Shown: piece after piece, positions 1 to 6,223 of the stretch | Numbering within the stretch: position 1 is the stretch's first letter | Layout of the letters: every line of letters begins with the position of its first letter | Translations under genes and position numbers: made by a program | NCBI GenBank assembly: GCA_024644505.1 | Contig: JAHEHQ010000049.1 | Span: 1 to 11,436 of the forward strand | Reading direction: 5' to 3' | From: Gammaproteobacteria bacterium | GTDB lineage: Bacteria > Pseudomonadota > Gammaproteobacteria > Chromatiales > Chromatiaceae | DNA length: 11,436 nucleotides | The notes under the pieces: model-generated | Told to the model about the DNA's origin: nothing | The model's input: only the letters and a program-made list of their open reading frames with translations | Databases searched by the model: none

Positions 1-1
1 C

Positions 2-121
2 AACGAATACCATGCCCTGATCGTAAGGCACGGGAAAAACATCTGTACCAAAAAGCCCAGATGCAGGGAGTGCTGCATCAGAGGGCACTGTGCATATTTT
101 CAAAAACAAACAAAGCTATAG
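2..121 (+). CDS. Endonuclease III-like DNA glycosylase, C-terminal fragment (partial, cut by window edge)
   Basis: This open frame enters from the left edge and ends at TAG 119-121, leaving 39 codons. It reads NEYHALIVRHGKNIC followed by TKKPRCRECC and IRGHC. The cysteines are spaced C-x5-C-x2-C-x5-C, which resembles the [4Fe-4S] loop at the end of endonuclease III-superfamily (HhH-GPD) proteins. The HALIV..GK..C..KPRC wording and the five-residue first gap fit the endonuclease III-related group (COG2231/MagIII-like) better than classical Nth, which has six residues there. Family knowledge: these enzymes excise damaged bases, and the cluster loop helps DNA binding. The helix-hairpin-helix and catalytic Asp lie outside the window, so activity and exact subfamily cannot be judged. 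It reads toward cspD with a 140-base gap. Confidence 0.72.
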   Translation, partial: NEYHALIVRHGKNICTKKPRCRECCIRGHCAYFQKQTKL

Positions 122-168
122 GGTCGAATTCATTCGACCAATTCTGCTGCTGGCCGAATGAATTCGGC
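122..168. repeat. REP-like pair of palindromes in inverted orientation
   Basis: Two near-identical palindromes lie directly after the left-edge gene. The first is GGTCGAAT-TC-ATTCGACC (122-139, 8-bp arms). The second is GCCGAAT-GA-ATTCGGC (153-168, 7-bp arms). Their 12-base cores, CGAATTCATTCG (125-136) and CGAATGAATTCG (155-166), are exact reverse complements, so the pair also forms one larger inverted repeat. The flanks continue it loosely (TATAG on the left, CTACA on the right). Paired short hairpins of this kind just past a stop codon are typical of REP/BIME elements, which are dispersed in genomes and can stabilise mRNA 3' ends. No second copy is present in this window, so dispersal is inferred. 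Confidence 0.55.
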
Positions 169-206
169 GCTACATGGGGGGTCGGTTAGGGGTTTTCTGC
201 AGGCGT

Positions 207-235
207 AAAAAACCCGCCATTGGGGTGGCGGGTTT
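207..235 (-). terminator. Rho-independent terminator of cspD
   Basis: Read on the minus strand, a 10-bp stem AAACCCGCCA/TGGCGGGTTT (arms 226-235 and 210-219 on the plus coordinates) with a 6-base loop is followed by a run of T (207-212). It lies 26 bases after the cspD stop codon. The stem is GC-rich at its core and perfectly paired, so this is a strong call. Confidence 0.88.
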
Positions 236-261
236 CTCAGTCCTGTTACCACTTGAAGGGT

Positions 262-468
262 TCAGGACACCGTTTGTAAATTGGCGGCATGTAGTCCTTT
301 CGGACCCTCCTCCAGCTCAAACTCAACCTTCTGACCTTCTTTCAAGGTTTTGTATCCGTCCATGGCAATTGCAGAAAAGTGAATGAAAATATCCTGATCG
401 CCCTCATCGGGTGTCAGAAAGCCGTACCCTTTGGCGTTGTTGAACCATTTAACGGTGCCTGTAGCCAT
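262..468 (-). CDS. cspD: Cold-shock-domain protein CspD
   Basis: This 68-residue protein is a single cold-shock domain, a five-stranded OB fold that binds single-stranded DNA and RNA. The RNP1-type motif KGYGFL (about residues 13-18) and RNP2-type motif DIFIHFSAI (about 26-34) are both present. FNNAKG, MDGYKTLK and GPKGLHA match CspD rather than CspA. The protein lacks the longer tail of E. coli CspD (74 residues). In E. coli, CspD is induced in stationary phase and inhibits replication; whether that holds here is unknown. The ATG is supported by an excellent Shine-Dalgarno AGGAGGAG at 477-484, 8 bases away. The gene is divergent from clpS, the classic cspD/clpSA arrangement, and has its own terminator. 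A sigma-70 promoter candidate about 165 bases upstream implies a long leader. Confidence 0.93.
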   Translation of the reverse strand: MATGTVKWFNNAKGYGFLTPDEGDQDIFIHFSAIAMDGYKTLKEGQKVEFELEEGPKGLHAANLQTVS

Positions 469-594
469 AACTCATACTCCTCCTATACATCTGTCTCGAT
501 TACTTCCGCATTCCCTTAACTGACTGTAGTCCTGGTGGGCAATGGTGTCTGAATGCCGGAAGACCACGGGAATACACTGCCACTCCATGGGGCC

Positions 595-611
595 AATAAA
601 AGACTTTTATT
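595..611. repeat. 17-base palindrome in the cspD leader
   Basis: AATAAAAG-A-CTTTTATT is a perfect inverted repeat with 8-base arms around one central base. It is AT-rich and starts about 20 bases downstream of the inferred cspD transcription start. It could be a protein-binding site; with a single-base loop it is a poor RNA hairpin. No regulator can be named from the sequence. Confidence 0.4.
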
Positions 612-638
612 AATATTGGATATAACCCCACAGAATAG

Positions 639-666
639 AGTATAGCTATCCACGCTGAATGGTCAA
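639..666 (-). promoter_or_regulatory. Sigma-70 promoter candidate for cspD
   Basis: On the minus strand, TTGACC (661-666) and TATACT (639-644) are separated by 16 bases, each matching the consensus hexamer at five of six positions. Transcription would start near 632, giving a leader of about 165 bases before the cspD ATG. Long leaders are known for cspA-family cold-shock mRNAs, but I do not see a clear cold box. The hexamers are seen; activity is inferred. Confidence 0.55.
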
Positions 667-785
667 ATTTGGGATTAGCCGGTATTTTGCCGCATCCCCG
701 GGTTATCGTTATCGAAGTTGTGGGGTTTGGCATAACGGGCGGTGTCGAAGATGGGTTTGCTTTTGGCTGATTTATCCCCACAGCG

Positions 786-803
786 TCATGATGGAAATCA
801 TGA
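786..803. repeat. 18-base palindrome upstream of clpS
   Basis: TCATGAT-GGAA-ATCATGA has perfect 7-base arms around a 4-base loop. It lies immediately upstream of, and overlaps by two bases, the Fur-like element before clpS. Position and symmetry suggest an operator, but no regulator can be assigned. Confidence 0.35.
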
Positions 804-822
804 TAATGAGAACTGTTATATT
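802..822 (+). promoter_or_regulatory. Fur-like box overlapping an extended -10 promoter candidate for clpSA
   Basis: Bases 802-820 (GATAATGAGAACTGTTATA) match 14 of 19 positions of the classical Fur consensus, with the left half nearly perfect. Bases 814-822 read TGTTATATT, an extended -10 (TGn plus TATATT) with no good -35 hexamer. A start near 829 would leave a leader of about 138 bases before clpS. AT-rich promoter DNA often gives partial Fur matches, so the iron link is tentative. No better clpS promoter was found in the gap. Confidence 0.3.
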
Positions 823-966
823 ATCTGGAAATCGGCGCGGCATGGCTTGATTCCCCGGCAACTCATGATCGGTTGTACCTTGGCTTGGTTCGAATGAAAC
901 GATGCGCACACTTGAACTTTTCGGCTACTATTCCCACCTAAGGGGTTGGATCAGAGTTGCAGGCCT

Positions 967-1287
967 ATGAGTGAGAAAAGGACAACCGACCACGAAGACG
1001 GTGTGATCGTACAGGAGGAGAAGCCCAAGCTTAAACCCCCTCCCATGTACAAAGTGTTACTCCTCAACGACGACTACACTCCGATGGAGTTCGTGGTGAT
1101 GGTGCTGGAGTCGTTCTTCAGGATGGACCGGGAGAAGGCCACCCAGGTCATGCTGCATGTGCACACCCGGGGGGTGGGAGTCTGCGGAGTCTTCACACGG
1201 GAGATAGCGGAAACCAAGGTGGCCCAGGTGAACGATTACTCCCGTGCCAACCAGCACCCGCTTCTTTGCACCATGGAAGAAGCCTGA
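967..1287 (+). CDS. clpS: ATP-dependent Clp protease adaptor ClpS
   Basis: ClpS binds proteins with N-terminal Leu, Phe, Tyr or Trp and hands them to ClpA for degradation by ClpAP. With the ATG at 967 the protein is 106 residues, the same length as E. coli ClpS, and the key residues keep their E. coli numbers. The N-end pocket residues Asn34, Asp35, Asp36, Met40 (in NDDYTPMEF) and His66 (in MLHVHTRG) are all present. The conserved C-terminal stretch runs through GVFTREIAETK to HPLLCTMEEA. The first 25 residues are the variable, flexible tail that engages ClpA. An in-frame TTG at 946 would add seven residues, but its purine-rich AAGGGG abuts the codon with no spacing, so I prefer 967, although its own ribosome site is weak. 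clpA follows after 44 bases in the same direction, surely as an operon. Confidence 0.95.
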   Translation: MSEKRTTDHEDGVIVQEEKPKLKPPPMYKVLLLNDDYTPMEFVVMVLESFFRMDREKATQVMLHVHTRGVGVCGVFTREIAETKVAQVNDYSRANQHPLLCTMEEA

Positions 1288-1331
1288 AGGGAGGGGACCA
1301 TGGTTGACCAACAGGTTATGCAGGTTATGTC

Positions 1332-3605
1332 ATGTCAATGCTAAGTAAAGAGCTTGAATTCACCCTAAATCTTGCCTTCAAGAAGGCGCGCGACCGTAAG
1401 CACGAATTCATGACCGTCGAGCATCTGCTGCTGGCGTTGATTGACAATCCCACGGCGGCAAAGGTCCTCAAGGCCTGCGGTGCGGACATGGAACGCCTTC
1501 GGCGGGATACCGAGCTCTTCATTGACGAAAACACCCCGCTTCTGCCCGAGGATACCGGTTCCGAGACTCAACCGACGCTCGGGTTCCAACGGGTATTGCA
1601 GCGGGCGGTTTTCCACGTACAGTCGTCGGGCCAGAATGAGGTGACCGGGGCCAACGTACTGGTTGCCATATTCAGCGAACAGGAGTCTCATGCCCTGTTT
1701 TTGCTGCATCAGCAGGATATTGCCCGGCTGGACGTGATCAACTATATCTCTCACGGAATCTCCCAGGTTCATGGGGATTCCAAACAGTCCGGTGGTGACG
1801 GAGTCTCCATGGACGAGCAGGCGCAGGAGGTCAAAGCGCCGGAGAAGAACCCCCTTGAGATCTATGCCACCAATCTCAACGAACAGGCACGGCAGGGAAA
1901 AATAGATCCCCTGATCGGCCGCAAGCTCGAGGTGGAGCGGACCATTCAAACCCTCTGCCGGAGACGCAAGAACAACCCGTTGCTGGTCGGGGAGGCGGGT
2001 GTAGGCAAGACCGCCATTGCTGAGGGTCTGGCAAAGAATATCGTGGAAGATGACGTACCCGACGTACTCAAGGGGTGTGTTATCTATGCACTGGACCTGG
2101 GCGGGCTGGTCGCGGGCACCAAGTATCGCGGCGATTTCGAGAAACGTCTGAAAAGTGTGCTGGCACAGTTGAATAAACAGCCTGAAGCGATCCTGTTTAT
2201 CGACGAGATCCACACGGTCATCGGCGCGGGTGCGGCTTCCGGAGGTGTCATGGATGCCTCGAACCTGATAAAGCCAGTATTGGCCTCGGGAGAGCTGCGT
2301 TGTATCGGTTCCACCACCTACCAGGAGTTCCGGGGGGTGTTCGAAAAAGACAGGGCACTGGCACGCCGTTTCCAGAAAATCGATATCACCGAACCCACGG
2401 TGGCGGAGACGGTGGAGATACTCAAGGGTCTGAAATCCCGCTTCGAGGAGCATCACAAGGTCAAGTATGCTCTCAAGGCGCTACGCGGGGCGGTGGAGCT
2501 TTCGGACCGTTACATCAACGACAGACACCTCCCGGACAAGGCAATAGACGTCATAGATGAAGCGGGCGCCAGAATACAGCTGATGCCCCCGTCAAAGCGG
2601 AAAAAGACCGTCACCCTGACCGACATCGAAAACATCGTGGCCGGTATGGCCAGGATCCCACCCAAGAGTGTTTCGGTTTCCGATACGGAAGCACTGCGTA
2701 AACTGGACCGTGACCTGAAACTGGTGGTTTTCGGCCAGGATAAGGCGATAGAAGCGTTAACCGCATCCATCCGAATGAGCCGATCCGGTCTCTCCACGGG
2801 GGAGAAGCCGGTTGGTGCGTTCCTTTTTGCGGGCCCGACCGGGGTGGGCAAGACGGAGGTGACCCGTCAACTGGCCCACAGCCTGGGGGTCGAACTGATC
2901 CGATTCGACATGTCCGAGTACATGGAACGCCATACAGTTTCCCGACTCATCGGCGCGCCTCCCGGCTACGTCGGATTCGACCAGGGCGGACTCCTCACCG
3001 AGGAGATCAACAAGCATCCTCACTCGGTGCTTTTGCTCGACGAGATCGAGAAAGCCCACCCGGATGTGTTCAACCTGCTGCTGCAGGTGATGGATCACGG
3101 GACCCTGACCGACAACAACGGCAGAAAGGCGGACTTTCGCAATGTGGTCATTGTCATGACCACCAATGCCGGGGCGGAGTTGATGAACAGGCCTTCCATC
3201 GGCTTTACGTCCCAGGATCACTCAAGTGACGGTCTTGAAGCCATAAAGAAGATGTTCTCTCCGGAGTTCCGCAACCGCCTGGACGCGATTATCCAGTTCA
3301 ATTCTTTGCCGCCGGAGGTCATCCGTCACGTGGTGGACAAGTTCATTTTCGAGCTTGAGGGACAGCTGTTGGAGAAGAAGGTGACCCTGGTCATAGAACC
3401 GGAAGCCAAGGACTGGCTGGTGGAACACGGCTACGATGAAAAAATGGGTGCGAGGCCCATGGCCCGGGTCATTCAGGAAAAGATAAAGAAGCCGCTGGCG
3501 GAAGAGCTGCTGTTCGGCCGTTTGTCCGGCGGGGGCGGTGTGGTGGTGATCGGAGTCCTGAGCGGCGAACTCACGTTCGAATTCGAGGCGGGCACCGTCC
3601 ACTGA
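1332..3605 (+). CDS. clpA: ATP-dependent Clp protease ATP-binding subunit ClpA
   Basis: ClpA is the hexameric AAA+ unfoldase that threads ClpS-delivered and other substrates into ClpP. At 757 residues it is full length (758 in E. coli). An N-terminal Clp_N double repeat (about 1-145, with HEFMTVEHLLLAL) is followed by an acidic linker (about 145-175). D1 has Walker A GEAGVGKT (220-227) and Walker B ILFIDE (287-292). D2 has Walker A GPTGVGKT (501-508) and Walker B LLLDE (567-571). The D2 pore loop GYVGFD is present, as are the arginine-finger regions RALARRFQK and FRNRLD. The ClpP-docking loop reads IGF (623-625), where E. coli ClpA has IGL. The start is ATG 1332; an ATG two codons later (1338) is also possible because only a weak AGG lies upstream. 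The gene ends 21 bases from infA, which converges on it; no clear terminator lies between. Confidence 0.97.
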   Translation: MSMLSKELEFTLNLAFKKARDRKHEFMTVEHLLLALIDNPTAAKVLKACGADMERLRRDTELFIDENTPLLPEDTGSETQPTLGFQRVLQRAVFHVQSSGQNEVTGANVLVAIFSEQESHALFLLHQQDIARLDVINYISHGISQVHGDSKQSGGDGVSMDEQAQEVKAPEKNPLEIYATNLNEQARQGKIDPLIGRKLEVERTIQTLCRRRKNNPLLVGEAGVGKTAIAEGLAKNIVEDDVPDVLKGCVIYALDLGGLVAGTKYRGDFEKRLKSVLAQLNKQPEAILFIDEIHTVIGAGAASGGVMDASNLIKPVLASGELRCIGSTTYQEFRGVFEKDRALARRFQKIDITEPTVAETVEILKGLKSRFEEHHKVKYALKALRGAVELSDRYINDRHLPDKAIDVIDEAGARIQLMPPSKRKKTVTLTDIENIVAGMARIPPKSVSVSDTEALRKLDRDLKLVVFGQDKAIEALTASIRMSRSGLSTGEKPVGAFLFAGPTGVGKTEVTRQLAHSLGVELIRFDMSEYMERHTVSRLIGAPPGYVGFDQGGLLTEEINKHPHSVLLLDEIEKAHPDVFNLLLQVMDHGTLTDNNGRKADFRNVVIVMTTNAGAELMNRPSIGFTSQDHSSDGLEAIKKMFSPEFRNRLDAIIQFNSLPPEVIRHVVDKFIFELEGQLLEKKVTLVIEPEAKDWLVEHGYDEKMGARPMARVIQEKIKKPLAEELLFGRLSGGGGVVVIGVLSGELTFEFEAGTVH

Positions 3606-3626
3606 GGGAACGGTGCAAGCGCTTGA

Positions 3627-3845
3627 TCAACGGGCCCGATAGGTGATGCGGCCCTTGCTCAGATCGTACGGGGTGAGCTGTACCGTGACCTTGTCACCGG
3701 TGAGAATACGTATGTAATGCTTGCGCATTTTGCCCGAGATGTGGGCCGTCACCACGTGGCCGTTCTCCAGTTCCACCCGGAACATGGTGTTGGGAAGGGT
3801 TTCCACCACCGTTCCCTCCATTTCGATAAAATCTTCTTTGGCCAT
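3627..3845 (-). CDS. infA: Translation initiation factor IF-1
   Basis: This 72-residue protein is IF-1 over its whole length. It is a single S1-like OB fold that binds the ribosomal A site during initiation, with IF-2 and IF-3. Diagnostic stretches are MAKEDFIEMEGTV, LPNTMFRVELENG, HISGKMRKHYIRIL, GDKVTVQLTPYDLSKG and RITYR. The length equals that of E. coli IF-1. The start is backed by AGGAA at 3851-3855, 5 bases from the ATG. It lies downstream of bpt with a 137-base gap that contains its own promoter candidates, so it can be expressed independently of aat-bpt. It converges on clpA, as in other Gammaproteobacteria. The tRNA-Ser gene found near infA in E. coli is absent. Confidence 0.97.
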   Translation of the reverse strand: MAKEDFIEMEGTVVETLPNTMFRVELENGHVVTAHISGKMRKHYIRILTGDKVTVQLTPYDLSKGRITYRAR

Positions 3846-3888
3846 GCAGTTTCCTGTTCCACTTCTTGTTACGTCTGATCGGAACGGG

Positions 3889-3897
3889 AGTATATCA
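3889..3897 (-). promoter_or_regulatory. Extended -10 promoter candidate for infA (proximal)
   Basis: On the minus strand the sequence reads TGATATACT, an extended -10 (TGn plus TATACT, five of six). No good -35 hexamer lies 16-18 bases upstream. Transcription would start about 37 bases before the infA ATG. Confidence 0.45.
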
Positions 3898-3923
3898 CAG
3901 CGATCTCCCGGATCTGGGCAGAC

Positions 3924-3951
3924 ATTATCGTCAAAATCGGAGTCAAGGCAA
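3924..3951 (-). promoter_or_regulatory. Sigma-70 promoter candidate for infA (distal)
   Basis: On the minus strand TTGCCT (3946-3951) and GATAAT (3924-3929) are separated by 16 bases. Together with the proximal element this would give infA tandem promoters, as known for E. coli infA. It sits in the gap after bpt. Confidence 0.4.
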
Positions 3952-3982
3952 CCTGATTGGAAATGGCAGCGCCTTTTTCCGG

Positions 3983-4729
3983 CTATCCCGCGTCCTCCTC
4001 AGTCAGGGAATCCTCGATACTGAATTCCTTCCAGGCCCCGTCCCTGTATGCCTGCAGGGGGCGGAACTGGGATTTGTAAGCCATCTTTGGCGAGCCGGCT
4101 ATCCAGAAACCCAGATACAGCCAGCGAAGGCCGAGTCGCTTTGCTTCCCGGATCTGCCAGAGTATGGCATAGGTCCCCGGACTCATGGCCGACCGCCGGG
4201 GATCGAAAAAGGTGTAAACGGCCGACAATCCGGTGGGAAGCCGGTCCGTGACGGCGACGGCCACCAACTCGGTATCGAGCCGGAACTCATAGAAATGCGT
4301 ATCACACCAGTCGCAGACGAGAAAATCCAGATACCGGGCCTCGGATACGTTGGCCATATCGCTGTCCGGATGGCGATGTTGCAGGTATCTGCCGTAGAGC
4401 TCGAACTGCTCGATATCAAAGCCAGCGGGCTTCATTTCGACGCTTAGTCCGCGATTCTTTTTCCATACCCGCCGCTGAATACGCCTGGGAAGAAATTGAT
4501 CGACCGGCACTCTTATCGGGGTGCAGGCGCTGCACGAATCACATTCATGGCGGTAGACCATGCCTCCGCTGCGACGAAACCCCAGGTCTGCCAGCGCATT
4601 GTATAGCGCCGGATTCATCGGGACCTGGGGGGGCGGAAACAGGGTGCGCGATTCCCTCCCGGCGAGATAGGAACAGGTCTGCGGAGCGGAAAGATAAAGC
4701 TGGAGCTGTACTGTGCCGGGGGTATTCAT
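3983..4729 (-). CDS. bpt: Aspartate/glutamate leucyltransferase (bacterial protein transferase)
   Basis: Bpt transfers Leu from Leu-tRNA to proteins with N-terminal Asp or Glu, making them ClpS/ClpAP substrates. From the ATG at 4729 the protein has 248 residues. The ATE_N domain comes first: Cys19 in TCSYLAGRE, then GFRRSG and HECDSCSAC with Cys63, Cys66 and Cys69, the family's N-terminal cysteine set. The ATE_C domain follows, with LSAVYTFFDP, GTYAILWQI, GLRWLYLGFWI and MAYKSQFRP. A longer in-frame start at 4876 would add 49 residues read through the end of aat and resembling nothing in the family, so I reject it. The ATG shares one base with the aat stop (TGATG), which indicates translational coupling. 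E. coli lacks this gene; Vibrio and Pseudomonas have it beside aat. The older name is arginyl-tRNA-protein transferase, but gammaproteobacterial members are leucyltransferases. Confidence 0.94.
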   Translation of the reverse strand: MNTPGTVQLQLYLSAPQTCSYLAGRESRTLFPPPQVPMNPALYNALADLGFRRSGGMVYRHECDSCSACTPIRVPVDQFLPRRIQRRVWKKNRGLSVEMKPAGFDIEQFELYGRYLQHRHPDSDMANVSEARYLDFLVCDWCDTHFYEFRLDTELVAVAVTDRLPTGLSAVYTFFDPRRSAMSPGTYAILWQIREAKRLGLRWLYLGFWIAGSPKMAYKSQFRPLQAYRDGAWKEFSIEDSLTEEDAG

Positions 4730-5421
4730 CACCCATGGCCCATGGGTAAGCCCCAACGATCGAAGCCACACCATTGCTTCAATTCTTTGCAGAACAGAGA
4801 ACGGCTTATCTCTTCGGCTCCGAGGGATATCAAATGGCTGGAATACACCTGGCAGTCGATCATCCTGAATTCCCATTCAAGAAGTTGTCTGACAAGGTGA
4901 ACCAGGCCACATTTCGAGGCATCTCTTTCACGGCTGAACATGGATTCCCCGAAAAACACCTGTCCGATGGCGACGCCGTAGAGTCCGCCTACCAGGGTGT
5001 CCTCCAGCCAGACCTCCACGGAATGTGCGTGTCCAAGCTGGTGCAGACGGGCATAGGCCTCTATCATCTGCCGGGTAATCCAGGTCCCGTTTTCTGTTCC
5101 ACGAGGTTGGGAGCAGGCATCTACAACCCCCAGAAAATCCTGGTCGAAAGTGATCCGAAAAGGCTTGTTTCGCTGTGTCTTGCGTAGGCTTCTGGAGATG
5201 ACCAGGCTCTCGGGATAGAGTACGGTTCTGGGATCGGGACTCCACCAGAGAATGGGCTGGTCGTCTGAAAACCACGGAAATATCCCTGCACGATAGGCAT
5301 TGAGCAGGCGTTCAGGGCACAGATCGCCACCGACGGCCAGCAGACCGTTGGGCTCTATTTCAGCCTGGTCCACCGGCGGAAACGGTGCATCTGGATTATC
5401 CGGGTCCAACAGATATAACAT
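4729..5421 (-). CDS. aat: Leucyl/phenylalanyl-tRNA--protein transferase
   Basis: Aat adds Leu or Phe from tRNA to proteins with N-terminal Arg or Lys, creating N-degrons read by ClpS. The protein has 230 residues (234 in E. coli). Family motifs in order: EPNGLLAVGGDL (23-34), GIFPWFS (46-52), WWSPDPR (59-65), TWI (113-115), HSVEVW (133-138), GGLYGVAIGQVFFGESMFS (145-163, with Glu159) and IDCQ (188-191). These include the aminoacyl-tRNA-pocket and catalytic-region residues described for the E. coli enzyme. It is the first gene of a unit with bpt, and its stop overlaps the bpt start by one base. The ribosome binding site before its ATG is poor, and no convincing promoter was found in the 81-base gap shared with the divergent PilZ gene. 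Confidence 0.95.
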   Translation of the reverse strand: MLYLLDPDNPDAPFPPVDQAEIEPNGLLAVGGDLCPERLLNAYRAGIFPWFSDDQPILWWSPDPRTVLYPESLVISRSLRKTQRNKPFRITFDQDFLGVVDACSQPRGTENGTWITRQMIEAYARLHQLGHAHSVEVWLEDTLVGGLYGVAIGQVFFGESMFSRERDASKCGLVHLVRQLLEWEFRMIDCQVYSSHLISLGAEEISRSLFCKELKQWCGFDRWGLPMGHG

Positions 5422-5502
5422 GTCGGGAAAATATTACAGTTAACGGCCGGCCTTGACCATGAAGACCCAAGCTATCCCCTTATACCCTGATGTGAGAAAC
5501 AG

Positions 5503-6174
5503 ATGACCGAAGACCATCTTAGGCTGAGAGTAGGGGAGAAACTGTTTCTGCAACGTACGATAGGTGGGGTTGATGAGCGATATACCGTTAAGGTGATCGG
5601 CTATCTGCAGGGAGAGAGCCTCATAGTGACCGCTCCGGAGGTCAAGGGAAAGGTCCTCTTCATGCGTGAGGGCCAGCGTTTTACCGTGCGTATGCTTGAC
5701 GAGCGAAATGCCCTGGGTTTTGTCTCCACGGTGATTCACACCGTCTCCCGCCCTTACCCTTATCTGCACCTGGAGTATCCCCACGATTGGGAAAGGGCTA
5801 CCGTTCGAAATGCGGGAAGGATACGGACGAGTGTCCCGGCCCTGGCAAAATCCAAAGATAAGCCGGATTTTGGGGGCAACTGGCAACCGGTGATGATAAG
5901 AGACTTGAGCACCACGGGCGCCTGTTTTGACAGTATGAACGACCTGGGTCAGTCAGGTGAAAGGATAGAGCTCAAGTTCAATCTCACGGTGCGGAACCTG
6001 GAAGAAAACGTGATGTTGATGGCAATCATCAGGAATGTCACGGGCGTAAAGACCACGGCATCGAAAAGAACCCGGGCCAGGTACAAGTTCGGCGTTCAGT
6101 TTTTCGAGGTGAACCGGTTTCGCGAACTGCTAATCAGCCATTACATACTGGAGCGGATGGCAGATCTGGATTAG
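5503..6174 (+). CDS. PilZ-domain c-di-GMP-binding protein with YcgR-like N-terminal domain
   Basis: The 223-residue protein has two parts. Residues about 5-95 resemble the YcgR-type flagellar-brake N-terminal domain (LRVGEKLFLQ, VIGYLQGESLIVTAP, REGQRFTVR, YPYLHLEYP). Residues about 100-215 are a PilZ domain. Both c-di-GMP-binding signatures are intact: R102-x3-R106 (RNAGR) and D134-x-S136-x2-G139 (DLSTTG). Proteins of this architecture sense c-di-GMP and adjust flagellar motors, adhesion or polysaccharide export; the target here is unknown. There is no signal peptide or membrane segment, so it should be cytoplasmic. It sits between aat (divergent) and trxB (convergent, 49 bases apart), interrupting an order otherwise common in Gammaproteobacteria. 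The ribosome site is weak. No motility genes are nearby. Confidence 0.88.
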   Translation: MTEDHLRLRVGEKLFLQRTIGGVDERYTVKVIGYLQGESLIVTAPEVKGKVLFMREGQRFTVRMLDERNALGFVSTVIHTVSRPYPYLHLEYPHDWERATVRNAGRIRTSVPALAKSKDKPDFGGNWQPVMIRDLSTTGACFDSMNDLGQSGERIELKFNLTVRNLEENVMLMAIIRNVTGVKTTASKRTRARYKFGVQFFEVNRFRELLISHYILERMADLD

Positions 6175-6223
6175 CCCGCCAAACTCGCAGTCTGGACGCT
6201 CAAGCCGGAGTCTCTCTGGCGCC

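Larger units (their letters stand above)
469..966. other. Divergent intergenic region between cspD and clpS
   Basis: This 498-base stretch has no gene I can support. It holds the cspD Shine-Dalgarno (477-484), a palindrome in the cspD leader (595-611), a minus-strand sigma-70 promoter candidate (639-666), a second palindrome (786-803) and an overlapping Fur-like/extended -10 element facing clpS (802-822). Short open frames here lack ribosome binding sites and recognisable sequence. I see no tRNA and no insertion sequence. Confidence 0.6.

Noticed and set aside
472..588. 38-codon frame in the cspD leader ending just before the cspD ATG
   Set aside because: The ATG at 588 has no Shine-Dalgarno and the sequence resembles nothing; position alone is not enough to call a leader peptide.
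645..655. DnaA-box-like CTATCCACG and two TATCCCCACA/TAACCCCACA stretches near cspD
   Set aside because: Each is at least two positions from the TTATCCACA consensus or carries an extra base, and there is no cluster or origin gene; likely chance.
946..966. TTG start giving a ClpS seven residues longer
   Set aside because: The AAGGGG abuts the TTG with no spacing, and the ATG at 967 restores exact E. coli length and residue numbering.
1365..2456. 363-residue open frame antisense to clpA
   Set aside because: It lies entirely within clpA, has no recognisable family, and long antisense frames are expected opposite a GC-rich conserved gene.
3606..3630. Short palindromes CAAGCGCTTG and TTGATCAA between clpA and infA as a terminator
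   Set aside because: They have no loop and no T-run, so they do not form a Rho-independent terminator on either strand.
4730..4876. Longer bpt start at 4876
   Set aside because: The extra 49 residues overlap the aat coding region and do not match the family; the ATG at 4729 fits the homologues and the TGATG junction.
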